This document shows positions 50,792 through 59,203 of a stretch of DNA of 64,000 bases, in pieces; the stretch's first letter is position 1, and the number at the start of each line of letters is the position of its first letter. The translations under genes and the position numbers were made by a program. Source of the DNA: UBA8199 sp964507045 (lineage in GTDB: Bacteria > Verrucomicrobiota > Verrucomicrobiia > Limisphaerales > UBA8199); NCBI GenBank assembly GCA_964507045.1, contig CAZDOO010000024.1:1-64000 (forward strand), given 5' to 3'. A model generated the notes under the pieces. The model saw only the letters and a program-made list of their open reading frames with translations, was not told the origin of the DNA and did not search any database.

Positions 50792-51778
50792 CTAAATGGT
50801 GTAAGTCTTGGGGCGGTATCTTTCCCGGTTGCACTTCACCCATTCAATCGTCCGCCGCAAGCCTTCCTCAAGACCAACAACCGGTTGCCACTTCAACAAG
50901 GAAGCCGCCAACGCATTGCTGGCCAATAGGCGTTCGACTTCGCTTCCTTCCGGACGGATGCGCTGATCCTCACTGGTGATCTTCAGCGGACAATCCATCA
51001 GCCGTCCGATCAAGGCCGCGAGGTCGCCGATGCTGATTTCACGTCCCGAGCCCAGGTTGACGGTGCGCCCAATGGCAGCCGGGGCCAGAGCCGCTCGCAG
51101 GAAGCCATCCACCGTGTTGGACACAAAATTCAGGTCTCGCGTGGGATGGAGGCTGCCCAGTCGGACACCCCCTCCGTCGAGCGCCTGGCTGATGATGGTG
51201 GGGATGACCGCCCGGGCCGACTGGCGCGGACCAAATGTGTTGAAAGGGCGGACGGTGACGACGGGCAAACCAAAAGAAAGGTGAAAAGCCTCCGCCATCT
51301 TGTCTGCGCCGATCTTGCTGGCAGAGTACGGGGACTGGCCTTGCAAAGGATGCGTTTCGTCAATAGGCACATGGCGCGCGGTACCGTAGACTTCACTAGT
51401 CGAAGTGTGAATGACGCGCCCCACACCCAATTCGCGCGCGGATTGGAGCACATTTAGCGTCCCAACGACATTCGTGCGAACATAGGAATCCGGTGCCCGG
51501 TAGGAATAGGGAATTGCGATCAAGGCCGCCAGATGAAAAACCACCTCCGCCCCCTGCATGGCCGTCCGCACACTGTCGCGGTCGCAGATGTCTCCGGCAA
51601 GGATCTCGATCTTGTCGCGCCCGGGCGATTGATCCAGCCACCCAGCCGAGCCCAGTGCGTTGTAATGCACCAACGCCCGGACCTTGGCGCCGTGTTCCGC
51701 CAGCGACTCCGTAAGGTGGCTTCCAATGAAGCCGCCGGCGCCAGTGACCAGAACGGTTTTTCCTTCAAATTCAGTCAT
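50792..51778 (-). CDS. legB: LegB-like NAD-dependent 4,6-dehydratase
   Basis: 328 aa extended SDR. GAGGFIGSHLTESL is at 13-26, followed by ALVHYNALGSAGWLDQSPGRDKIEILAGDICD, STSEVYGTARHVPIDETHPLQGQSPYSASKIGADKMAE (Y-x3-K) and FNTFGPRQSARAVIPTIISQAL. This pattern agrees closely with my memory of LegB, the nucleotide-sugar 4,6-dehydratase of legionaminic acid and related pathways, which makes a 4-keto-6-deoxy sugar. The ATG at 51778 is used. No LegI (NeuB-like) synthase is in the window, so the product is probably an amino-deoxy sugar, not a nonulosonic acid. Confidence 0.85.
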   Translation of the reverse strand: MTEFEGKTVLVTGAGGFIGSHLTESLAEHGAKVRALVHYNALGSAGWLDQSPGRDKIEILAGDICDRDSVRTAMQGAEVVFHLAALIAIPYSYRAPDSYVRTNVVGTLNVLQSARELGVGRVIHTSTSEVYGTARHVPIDETHPLQGQSPYSASKIGADKMAEAFHLSFGLPVVTVRPFNTFGPRQSARAVIPTIISQALDGGGVRLGSLHPTRDLNFVSNTVDGFLRAALAPAAIGRTVNLGSGREISIGDLAALIGRLMDCPLKITSEDQRIRPEGSEVERLLASNALAASLLKWQPVVGLEEGLRRTIEWVKCNRERYRPKTYTI

Positions 51779-52045
51779 GCAAGACAGGCAACTCCTATCA
51801 GTGCCGTTGGTCATCGTCAAAGCTAAAGTGCCGCCCGGGGGAAGCCAGTCGCTGGAAATAGCCAGGCCGGTTTCATCGCACGCGCGCAGTGGTTCACCCC
51901 GGTCCCGATGGCTGGGCAGCTCGAGGTCGCCATTTGTTCGCCCTGAGTTTGCCACTCCCCACTCACACCCCATCTCCCGTGCCTAAGTGACCCGAGAAAG
52001 GAAAGCCTCTTGCGAGCCCTGGCTCGCGGGTAAATGCTCTGCTGC

Positions 52046-52501
52046 TTAATCCATCGCGTACGGGCTGCGCTTGGGCAGCAGGCGGTTGCTGCCGACTACC
52101 GTGGCACCCGGTGGGACATCCTTGGTCACTACCGCGTTGGCGCCCACGGTTGCGCCACGACCGATGCGGACGCCGCCGAGGATTTTTGCCCCGGCGCCGA
52201 GGTAGGCCCCGTCCTCGACTTGGGGCGCCGCGTTTGTCAGATCTCGCCCGCCGAGTGTCACTTGGTGGCCAATGACCACGTCATTTCCAAAGCGCGTGCC
52301 CCGGTGAATGACAATCCCCATCGGGTGGGGCAGGAATACGGTCTTCGGAAGCCCCAGCCCGATATCGCAGCCCAGAAAGTACATATACAGCCGGCTCAGC
52401 ACCGGCACCCGGTGCCGGGTCAGGAAGATAAGCAGCCGGGCCGCGGTGCTGTTGCTGATCCAGGGATTCTTCGGATGAGAGCGGGAGGGACTACGTAGCA
52501 T
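52046..52501 (-). CDS. Serine-acetyltransferase-like hexapeptide protein
   Basis: 151 aa. It has the C-terminal hexapeptide domain of CysE-type acyltransferases (PKTVFLPHPMGIVIHRGTRFGNDVVIGHQVTLGGRD...AYLGAGAKILGGVRIGRGATVGANAVVTKDVPPGATVVG) with the catalytic-type His in HPMGIVIH. It lacks the long helical N-terminal domain of true CysE, so an O-acetyltransferase acting on surface sugar is more likely. It is separated from legB by 267 bp without a gene. Confidence 0.8.
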   Translation of the reverse strand: MLRSPSRSHPKNPWISNSTAARLLIFLTRHRVPVLSRLYMYFLGCDIGLGLPKTVFLPHPMGIVIHRGTRFGNDVVIGHQVTLGGRDLTNAAPQVEDGAYLGAGAKILGGVRIGRGATVGANAVVTKDVPPGATVVGSNRLLPKRSPYAMD

Positions 52502-52582
52502 GCTGTTCCTTCGAGTGGCCGCGTTGGGATATATATGCGTGCGTGAGAACCATCGTGATTGTGCAGGCGCGCTTACGCAAGC

Positions 52583-53629
52583 TCAGAAAAAGAACGTTGC
52601 GATCTTCCTGGCCAGGATTGTCGCGATTTCCTCGTCTGTATTGGTGAGAACGATGACGGCCAGGTGGTCGTCCGGGAAGCGCTGGATCGAGGCGGAGAAG
52701 CCAGAGGTGGAGCCGCCGTGGCCGATGTTCTTGTGCCCTTCCGTGGTTACCACATTCCAGCCAAAGCCGTAGGTCTTGTTTGTGCCGCTGTTCAGCGTCA
52801 CCGGCGTCCACATTTGGGCCTTGCTGGCGGCAGTCAGGAGGCGTTCACCGTCCAGGGCGGCGTTCCATTTCGCCAGGTCGCCTACTGTGGAGGCAATCGC
52901 CCCGGCGGAAAACACTTCCGTCAGGTCGGAGTCGCGGTTCATCCAGACACGGTTAGTCTGCTCGTAGCCAGCGGCGCGATTGGGGATGACCAGGCTCGGC
53001 AGGCGGTTGGTGGTGGCGTGCATCCCCAGCGGCTGGAAGATGCGCTCGCTCATAAAGTTCCAGTAGGTCGTTGCGCTCACATTCTCAATGATGTGGCCCA
53101 AAAGATTGTAGCCGGTGTTGCAATACTTCCAGGAGTCCCCCGGCGCAAACTCCATCGGCTGCCGGCCAATGGCCTGTATGAACTGCTGTTGCGTCAGGTG
53201 TCGCCACACTTGGAACCCGTCCAACCCGGTGTAGCTCTTGATGCCCGAGGTGTGTGTCAGCAGGTGCCGGATGGTCACGTTGGCCCACGCTGCCGGGGTA
53301 TCCTTCAGATAGTTGCTGATCTTGTCGTCCACCGAAAGCTTACCCTCCTGTGCCAGCAGCAGAATCCCCGCCGCCGTGAACTGCTTGGTAATCGAGCCAA
53401 TCTCGAACACCGTCTCAGGCCGGGCCGGCACGTTCAGTTCGAGATTGGCGAGGCCGTAGGCCGCTGTCTTGATCGGCTTGCCATTCCGAATGATTTTCAA
53501 CGCAACGCCGGGGATGCGGTGCTCTTTCATCTGGGTCTTGAGGTAATGATCCACCCGATCCGCGCGCGCAACCGGCGACACGAGCAGCAGACTGGCAACC
53601 AAGGCACCGGCTAAACGGAGTTGTTTCAT
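52583..53629 (-). CDS. Exported class C beta-lactamase-like serine hydrolase
   Basis: 348 aa. A signal peptide (1-23, ending ARA) is followed by the beta-lactamase/DD-peptidase fold: S79-x-x-K82 (SITK), Y169-x-N171 (YCN) and the third-strand HGG (GHGGSTSGF). The catalytic Ser and Lys are thus intact. Members range from true AmpC enzymes to peptidases and esterases; nothing here shows a true beta-lactamase, and there is no ampR. It acts in the periplasm. Divergent from trxB. Confidence 0.88.
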   Translation of the reverse strand: MKQLRLAGALVASLLLVSPVARADRVDHYLKTQMKEHRIPGVALKIIRNGKPIKTAAYGLANLELNVPARPETVFEIGSITKQFTAAGILLLAQEGKLSVDDKISNYLKDTPAAWANVTIRHLLTHTSGIKSYTGLDGFQVWRHLTQQQFIQAIGRQPMEFAPGDSWKYCNTGYNLLGHIIENVSATTYWNFMSERIFQPLGMHATTNRLPSLVIPNRAAGYEQTNRVWMNRDSDLTEVFSAGAIASTVGDLAKWNAALDGERLLTAASKAQMWTPVTLNSGTNKTYGFGWNVVTTEGHKNIGHGGSTSGFSASIQRFPDDHLAVIVLTNTDEEIATILARKIATFFF

Positions 53630-53746
53630 GGGGCGATGATAACCGAGCCTCGCGCCCTAAAACCACAGCAAACTCGGCCCTCGCTTCTCGTCGTTCCCAC
53701 TCGCCGCTTGCCAACCGGGCACGGCAAAACTAACTTGCGCCCCGCT

Positions 53747-54676
53747 ATGGAAAAAGTCGTCATCATCGGCTCGGGTTGCGCGGGTTTGACTGCCGCCCTT
53801 TACACCGCGCGGGCCAACCTGCGTCCCCTCGTGCTGACTGGCACCCAGCCGGGCGGGCTCTTAACCACTACCACGGTGGTGGAGAACTATCCCGGCTTTC
53901 CGGAAGGCATTGAGGGCTACGAATTGATGGCGCGGATGCAAAAGCAGGCCGAGCACTTCGGGGCGCAGGTCAAATTCGGCACGCTGGAATCAGCCAACTT
54001 GTCCCGCCCGCCCTTCAGGCTGAGCGTAGATGGCGAGCCGGTCCAAACCGAGACGCTCATCATCGCCACCGGCGCGAGCCACCGGCACCTGGGTTTGGAG
54101 AGCGAGCACCAGCTGGAGAACAAAGGGGTGACCTACTGCGCCACTTGCGACGGCGCGCTGCCGGTATTCCGCAATCAGCCGCTGGTTGTGGTAGGCGGGG
54201 GCGATTCGGCCTGCGAAGAAGCTCTCTACCTCACCCGCTTTGGCTCCAGCGTGCACCTCGTGCACCGCCGCGACACCCTCCGCGCCTCCAGGATCATGGC
54301 GGAGCGGACGCTCTCCCAGCCGAAGATCAAACCCATCTGGGACTCCGTCGTCACCGAAGTGCTGGACGTAACGCAGAACAAGGTCACCGGCATCCGCCTG
54401 CGGAACGTCAAGACCAGCGCCGAGACTGTTCTGGAATGCGCCGGCCTTTTCGTGGCGATCGGCCACGTGCCCAACACGCAACTTTTCAAGGGCGTCCTGG
54501 ATATGGACGAGGCCGGCTACATTCTGCCCCGGCACGGCGCGGCCACCAATGTGCCCGGCGTCTTTGTGGCGGGCGATTGCGCTGACCGGGTCTACCGGCA
54601 GGCCATCACTGCGGCAGGCATGGGCTGCGCCGCCGCCATCGAAGCCGAACGATACCTGGCCGCCAAGCCGCGCTAG
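53747..54676 (+). CDS. trxB: Thioredoxin reductase
   Basis: 309 aa low-molecular-weight flavoprotein. GSGCAGLTAA at 8-17 binds FAD, the redox centre is C131-A-T-C134 (YCATCDGA), GGGDSACEEAL binds NADPH, and the C-terminal GVFVAGDCADRVYRQAITAAGMGCAAA holds the second FAD motif. It reduces thioredoxin with NADPH. The ATG at 53747 opens the FAD domain; the frame is open further upstream without meaning. Confidence 0.96.
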   Translation: MEKVVIIGSGCAGLTAALYTARANLRPLVLTGTQPGGLLTTTTVVENYPGFPEGIEGYELMARMQKQAEHFGAQVKFGTLESANLSRPPFRLSVDGEPVQTETLIIATGASHRHLGLESEHQLENKGVTYCATCDGALPVFRNQPLVVVGGGDSACEEALYLTRFGSSVHLVHRRDTLRASRIMAERTLSQPKIKPIWDSVVTEVLDVTQNKVTGIRLRNVKTSAETVLECAGLFVAIGHVPNTQLFKGVLDMDEAGYILPRHGAATNVPGVFVAGDCADRVYRQAITAAGMGCAAAIEAERYLAAKPR

Positions 54677-54742
54677 CGCGGAAGGCCGCCCTCCGGCACA
54701 TTCCTCGCTCGACTCACCCCGCCGAGGCGCGATAATAGCCGG

Positions 54743-55750
54743 ATGCTGAATCCTGAGCCCACCAAGTCCCACGTGCTCGTCACCGGCGGCGCCGGGTTTA
54801 TCGGCTCTCATCTCGTTGCGCGGTTGCTGGCGGACGGCAAGGCGGTGGTGGTGGTTGATGACCTGTCCACGGGCAGCCTTGACAACCTGCAGGCTGTGCA
54901 GGCGCATCCTCGCCTGCGGGTCATTGTATCCACCGTTTCCGGTTGCGCAGAGCTGGCACAATTGGCTGCTGGCGCCGAATCCATCTATCATCTCGCCGCC
55001 GCCGTCGGTGTCGAGATGGTGCTCAATTCACCGGTCCACACGCTGCTGACCAACCTGCGCGAGACGGAGTCCCTGCTCGACGCCGCCGTGCCGCAGGGGG
55101 TGCCGGTCCTCCTGGCCTCCACTTCCGAGGTATATGGCAAGAGCCAGCAGCCGGCCTTTGGTGAGGAGGACGACTTGCTCATCGGTCCGCCGCACCAGAC
55201 CCGGTGGGGCTATGCCTGTTCCAAGCTGATGGACGAGTTCCTGGCGCTGGCGCATGCCCGTGAGCGCTCGCTGCCGGTCGTCGTGGCCCGGCTGTTCAAC
55301 ACCGTTGGCCCCCGTCAGACCGGCCGCTACGGGATGGTGCTGCCGCGCTTTATCGCCGCCGCCAAGAGCGGCCAGTCGCTCCAGGTCTATGGCGACGGCT
55401 CCCAAACGCGCTGTTTCTGCCTGGTCACCGACACCGTCGAGGCGCTGGTGCGCTTGCAAGGCTCTGCGTCCGCCCGCGGCCAGGTCTTCAACGTGGGCGG
55501 CACGGAGGAAGTCTCCATCCGGCAGCTGGCCGAGCTGGTGATTGATGTCCTCGGCTCGCGCTCGACGATCGAGTATCTCCCCTACAGCCGGGCCTACAGT
55601 GCGGGCTTCGAGGACATGCGCCGTCGCAAACCCTGCGTGGAAAAGCTGGCCCGGGTCACCGGCTTCCGCCCGGCCACGCCACTGCGGGAGATCATCCAGC
55701 TCACCAGTGCCGCCATCCCGCCCCCCGGCAAAGCCGGCTGTCATGGCTGA
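54743..55750 (+). CDS. NAD-dependent epimerase/decarboxylase-like sugar nucleotide enzyme
   Basis: 335 aa extended SDR. The NAD motif GGAGFIGSHL is at 15-24, and the catalytic Ser (ASTSEVYGKS) and Y-x3-K (WGYACSKLMDEF) are intact. The pattern RYGMVLPRFIAAAKSGQSLQVYGDGSQTRCFCLVTDTVEALV resembles UDP-glucuronate decarboxylases and UDP-glucose 4-epimerases. The exact reaction is not assigned. The last 8 bases overlap the radical SAM gene, indicating co-transcription. Confidence 0.85.
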   Translation: MLNPEPTKSHVLVTGGAGFIGSHLVARLLADGKAVVVVDDLSTGSLDNLQAVQAHPRLRVIVSTVSGCAELAQLAAGAESIYHLAAAVGVEMVLNSPVHTLLTNLRETESLLDAAVPQGVPVLLASTSEVYGKSQQPAFGEEDDLLIGPPHQTRWGYACSKLMDEFLALAHARERSLPVVVARLFNTVGPRQTGRYGMVLPRFIAAAKSGQSLQVYGDGSQTRCFCLVTDTVEALVRLQGSASARGQVFNVGGTEEVSIRQLAELVIDVLGSRSTIEYLPYSRAYSAGFEDMRRRKPCVEKLARVTGFRPATPLREIIQLTSAAIPPPGKAGCHG

Positions 55751-57269
55751 CATCGTCCTGAGCACGCTGAACGCAAAGCACCTCCACGCCGCGTTCGGAC
55801 TGCGCTACCTGCTGGCCAACCTCGGCCCGCTGCAGCCCGCCGCCGCCATCGCGGAGTTCGACATTAACCAGCGCCCGCTCGACATCGCGGCAGCGCTCCT
55901 GGCACGGGGCCCGAAGGTTATTGGGCTGGGTATTTACGTCTGGAATGTGGCGCCGGCAACGGAAGTCGTCGCCATCCTCAAGCGCCTGCGGCCCGACCTC
56001 ACGGTCGTCCTTGGCGGCCCGGAGGTCAGCTATGAAACCGAGTCTCAGCGCATCACGCAACTGGCCGACTACGTTATCACTGGCGAGGCAGACCTGGCTT
56101 TCGCCGCCCTCTGCCGGCAACTGCTTTCCGGCCAGCGCCCGGCCACCAGGATCATTCGCGCCCGCCCGCCCGAATTCTCCGAGCTGGCGCTGCCGTATGA
56201 TCTCTACGACGACCACGATATTGCACACCGCATTCTCTATGTGGAGGCCTCGCGCGGCTGCCCATTCGCCTGCGAGTTTTGCCTCTCCTCCCTCGACATC
56301 CCGGTGCGGCAAACGCCCCTGCCCCGGCTGCTGGAACACTTCCAGCGCCTGCTGGATCGCGGCGCGCGGCAGTTCAAGTTCGTGGATCGCACCTTCAATC
56401 TCGACCTGGACGCCAGCCGCGCCATTCTCGAATTCCTGCTCGCACGCCACCGCCCCGGATACTTCTTCCATTTTGAGCTCATACCGGATCGCCTGCCGGA
56501 GGCGCTGCGCGAAGTGATCGTCCGCTTCCCGCCGGGGGCGCTGCAGTTCGAGCTCGGCGTCCAGACCTTCAACGAAGAAGTCGCGGCGCGCATTCATCGC
56601 CGCCAGGACAACCAGCGCCTCGAAGACAACTTCCGTTTCCTGCGCGAGCGCGCCGGGGTCCACCTGCACGCCGACTTGATCGCCGGGCTGCCGGGAGAGA
56701 GCCTGGAAAGCTTCGCCGCGGGCTTCGACCGGCTGATTGGGCTTGGCCCGCACGAAATTCAGGTGGGCATCCTCAAGCGGCTGCGGGGCGCACCCATCGC
56801 CCGCCACGACGGCGAATGGCAGATGGTCTATAATCCGCACCCCCCGTACGAAATCCTGCAAAACCGGCTGATTGACTTCGCCACGATGCAGAAGCTGCGC
56901 CGGTTTGCGCGTTACTGGGACCTGGTGGGCAACAGCGGCAACTTCCGCGAAACCACCCCGCTGATCTGGTCCAACGCAACCCCGTTCGCCGCCTTCCTGC
57001 GCTGTAGCGACTGGCTGCACGCCCGCACGGGCCGCACCGACAGCATCGCGCTGGCCCGGCTGGCCGAGTTCCTGTTTACGTTTCTGACCACCGAAAGGAA
57101 GCTCGACCCGGCGCAAACCGCCGCGGCGCTATGGCGCGATTACCAGCGTGGCGGCCGCCGCGACAAGCCTCCCTTCCTGAAAAACCTTCTGCCCCCGGAT
57201 ACCGCGAGTCCGTCCCTCACCGAGACCCGCTCCGGCGCGCCCAAACGCCAGGCTCGACATTGGGTGTGA
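55743..57269 (+). CDS. B12-binding-domain radical SAM protein
   Basis: 508 aa. An N-terminal cobalamin-type Rossmann domain (about 1-140: VIGLGIYVWNVAPATEVVAILKRLRPDLTVVLGGPEVS) precedes a radical SAM core with C173-x3-C177-x2-C180 (CPFACEFC). The core has strands typical of the BchE/Elp3-like group (FELGVQTFNEEVAARIHRRQD, HLHADLIAGLPGES). The C-terminal half resembles the domain DUF4080 found with such proteins. Substrate unknown; methylation or ring chemistry is possible. The ATG at 55743 lies inside the end of the epimerase gene. Confidence 0.88.
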   Translation: MADIVLSTLNAKHLHAAFGLRYLLANLGPLQPAAAIAEFDINQRPLDIAAALLARGPKVIGLGIYVWNVAPATEVVAILKRLRPDLTVVLGGPEVSYETESQRITQLADYVITGEADLAFAALCRQLLSGQRPATRIIRARPPEFSELALPYDLYDDHDIAHRILYVEASRGCPFACEFCLSSLDIPVRQTPLPRLLEHFQRLLDRGARQFKFVDRTFNLDLDASRAILEFLLARHRPGYFFHFELIPDRLPEALREVIVRFPPGALQFELGVQTFNEEVAARIHRRQDNQRLEDNFRFLRERAGVHLHADLIAGLPGESLESFAAGFDRLIGLGPHEIQVGILKRLRGAPIARHDGEWQMVYNPHPPYEILQNRLIDFATMQKLRRFARYWDLVGNSGNFRETTPLIWSNATPFAAFLRCSDWLHARTGRTDSIALARLAEFLFTFLTTERKLDPAQTAAALWRDYQRGGRRDKPPFLKNLLPPDTASPSLTETRSGAPKRQARHWV

Positions 57270-57958
57270 CCGGCCCCCGGTCTCGAGTTGCCCCGGCACG
57301 TATGGATTACGTATGGCTGGTGCATGGTGGGGTTGACCCTGGCCCCCCCCTATCCTCTCCCTATCCTCACCGTAGAACCTCTAACTTCAAGTTAGAGGTT
57401 CAACGGTGAGGTAACGGTGAGGATACGGTGAGGTGAGCCAGTGGAGAGGGGGTATTACCCAGGCCTGAGCCTGACCCGCATTCCGGGCCGCCCGGACCGG
57501 CCAATCCCAGAGGAATTCACGAATTCCCCGGGTGGGATGGAGTGGCAGTGCCAGGATACACCCGGCTGCCAGGTTTGGCGCGCGCCGGCGGGCGGCCATT
57601 GAAAAGCAGGCTGGCAATCGTTAGAGGCCGCACCGGCATGCACCTGCCACCCATAACGTCTGTTGCCGCCGTCTGCCCCCTGGCGGGCGGTGTTGTCTCC
57701 CACAATCACCGAACAGCCGCGCGCACGCCGGCGGGTTTGGAAACCTGCACCACAGGACGCATGGAAGCACTACCTCACACCGAGAGAAAGTTGTACAGCT
57801 GCGCAACCCTGCTCGGCGACTAATCAGTACACCACCCACCTCCGCGGACGGCTTGACATGGAAGCCGGCCAAACTCAGACTGCTCGCATCAACATTGACG
57901 CAGACGGTCTCTCCGTTTCTCGTGGAGAGTCGTAGGTCAGTCTGTCCGTATCCGTAAC
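57270..57958. other. Gene-free region containing the repeat copy 3
   Basis: No gene is seen in this 689-bp stretch. 57343-57547 is the hairpin repeat with the empty MITE site. The rest (57548-57958) has no recognised element; it should include the promoter of the citrate-lyase-like pair, but no clear boxes stand out. Confidence 0.6.
57343..57547. repeat. 11-bp-unit hairpin repeat, copy 3, with empty MITE site
   Basis: The core (57368-57407) is a palindrome with AACCTCTAACTT/AAGTTAGAGGTT at its tip; compared with copies 1 and 2 (TGCAAA/TTTGCA) both sides of the tip have changed together. Right-arm 11-bp units are ACGGTGAGGTA, ACGGTGAGGAT and ACGGTGAGGTG. The tail to 57547 matches copy 1 (68-140 plus 404-438) and shows the unoccupied MITE target at 57508-57512. 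Confidence 0.9.
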
Positions 57959-59203
57959 ATGACAAGCACTCGAATCGGCGAGTTGGTCTTTCTCGAACAC
58001 TTCGCGCCCTTGTACAAGATCCCGGTGCCCGAATACTTGTCCGAACCGGTGACGCAGTCGAAACTGAAGGAGAAGTTGGGCAAATGGGGCGCGGGCATCG
58101 TCAAGCCGGACGTGCTGGCGGGCAAACGCGGGAAAGCGGGCCTGGTGCGCAAAGTGGAGAGCTTCCACGACGCGCTCCACGTGCTGCGCGATGTGGCCGC
58201 CGAGGAGATTCACGGCCAGAACCCCCGCGGCGCTTACATCGTCCAGTCGGTGCCGGCCGATCTGGAGATCTTTACCTCCATCAGCTACAGCACCAGCACG
58301 CTGTCTCCCGCGTTCACCGTGTCGCTCAAGGGCGGCATGGAGGTGGAAGCGATCGCCGACGCGGACAAGGTGACCGTGCCCTTGAACGTCTTCCAGGGCC
58401 TCAACGCCTACCAGGCTTCGGAGGCGCTGACGAAACTCGGGCTCAAGGGCAAGCTCAACTCCCGCCTTAGCATCGTGTTCGTGAACCTGTGGGACATGTT
58501 CATCTCCACCGGCATGCTGAGCTGCGAGGTCAATCCCTGGCGCGTGACCAAAGACGGCCGCATCTGGGCGTGCGACTTCAAAGCCACCTTCGACGAGAAT
58601 AATTTCAAGGCGCGCGACCTCGGGTTGGTGTGGCCCGAATACCCGTCGCAGGAAACGGCCTTCGAGGCGGAGATGAACGCCTGGGCCGCCGCGAGCCACC
58701 AGGGCCAGGCCCACGTCTCCTCGCTGGGCGGTAGGAAGATCCTGCCGCTGCTCTTTGGCGGCGGTGCCAGCACCATCGTCACGGAAACGCTGAGCCAGCT
58801 TGGCGGCGAACCGATATTCCTGTCGGACTTCGGCGGCAATCCTCCGTACGAGCGGATGAAGAAGACCGCGGCGCTCTGCTTCGACCACCATCTCCATCAA
58901 TGCGCGCTGCTGCTGATTCTGGGCGGCAAGGCCAACAACACGCTGATTGACGTGACGTTCTCCGCCATCGCGGATGCGCTGCAGGAATGCGTGGACGCCA
59001 AAGGCCCCGTGGCGATTCCGGTCGTGGTGGGGCGCGGCGGCGCCCACCTGGTGCAGGGAATGGTGGCGCTGGATAAAACGCTCGCCAACCTGCGCCTGCC
59101 CCATGTGTTTTTTGGCCCCGACACCCCCATCACGCTGGTGGCGGAATACGCCGTCTCGCTCATGCGCGCGTGCGAACAGCTTAAGCAACAAGGCCGGTTA
59201 TGA
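57959..59203 (+). CDS. ATP-citrate-lyase-like small subunit (ATP-grasp)
   Basis: 414 aa. It corresponds to the N-terminal part of human ATP-citrate lyase and to Chlorobium AclB (about 398 aa). The ATP-grasp domain has GKRGKAGLVRKVES at about 56-69 and SCEVNPWRVTKDGRIWACDFKATFD at about 187-211. The C-terminal Rossmann part (about 265-414) has LFGGGASTIVTETL and PVVVGRGGAHLVQGM, matching the citrate-binding domain of that family. Overlap of 4 bp with the next gene. It should bind ATP and an organic acid and act with the large subunit. Confidence 0.85.
   Translation: MTSTRIGELVFLEHFAPLYKIPVPEYLSEPVTQSKLKEKLGKWGAGIVKPDVLAGKRGKAGLVRKVESFHDALHVLRDVAAEEIHGQNPRGAYIVQSVPADLEIFTSISYSTSTLSPAFTVSLKGGMEVEAIADADKVTVPLNVFQGLNAYQASEALTKLGLKGKLNSRLSIVFVNLWDMFISTGMLSCEVNPWRVTKDGRIWACDFKATFDENNFKARDLGLVWPEYPSQETAFEAEMNAWAAASHQGQAHVSSLGGRKILPLLFGGGASTIVTETLSQLGGEPIFLSDFGGNPPYERMKKTAALCFDHHLHQCALLLILGGKANNTLIDVTFSAIADALQECVDAKGPVAIPVVVGRGGAHLVQGMVALDKTLANLRLPHVFFGPDTPITLVAEYAVSLMRACEQLKQQGRL

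Noticed and set aside
52583..53629. Naming the serine hydrolase ampC
   Set aside because: The catalytic motifs fit, but many peptidases and esterases share them, and there is no ampR or other resistance context.
55701..57116. 471-codon minus-strand frame opposite the radical SAM gene
   Set aside because: Antisense to a gene with a clear C-x3-C-x2-C centre; no promoter or Shine-Dalgarno of its own.
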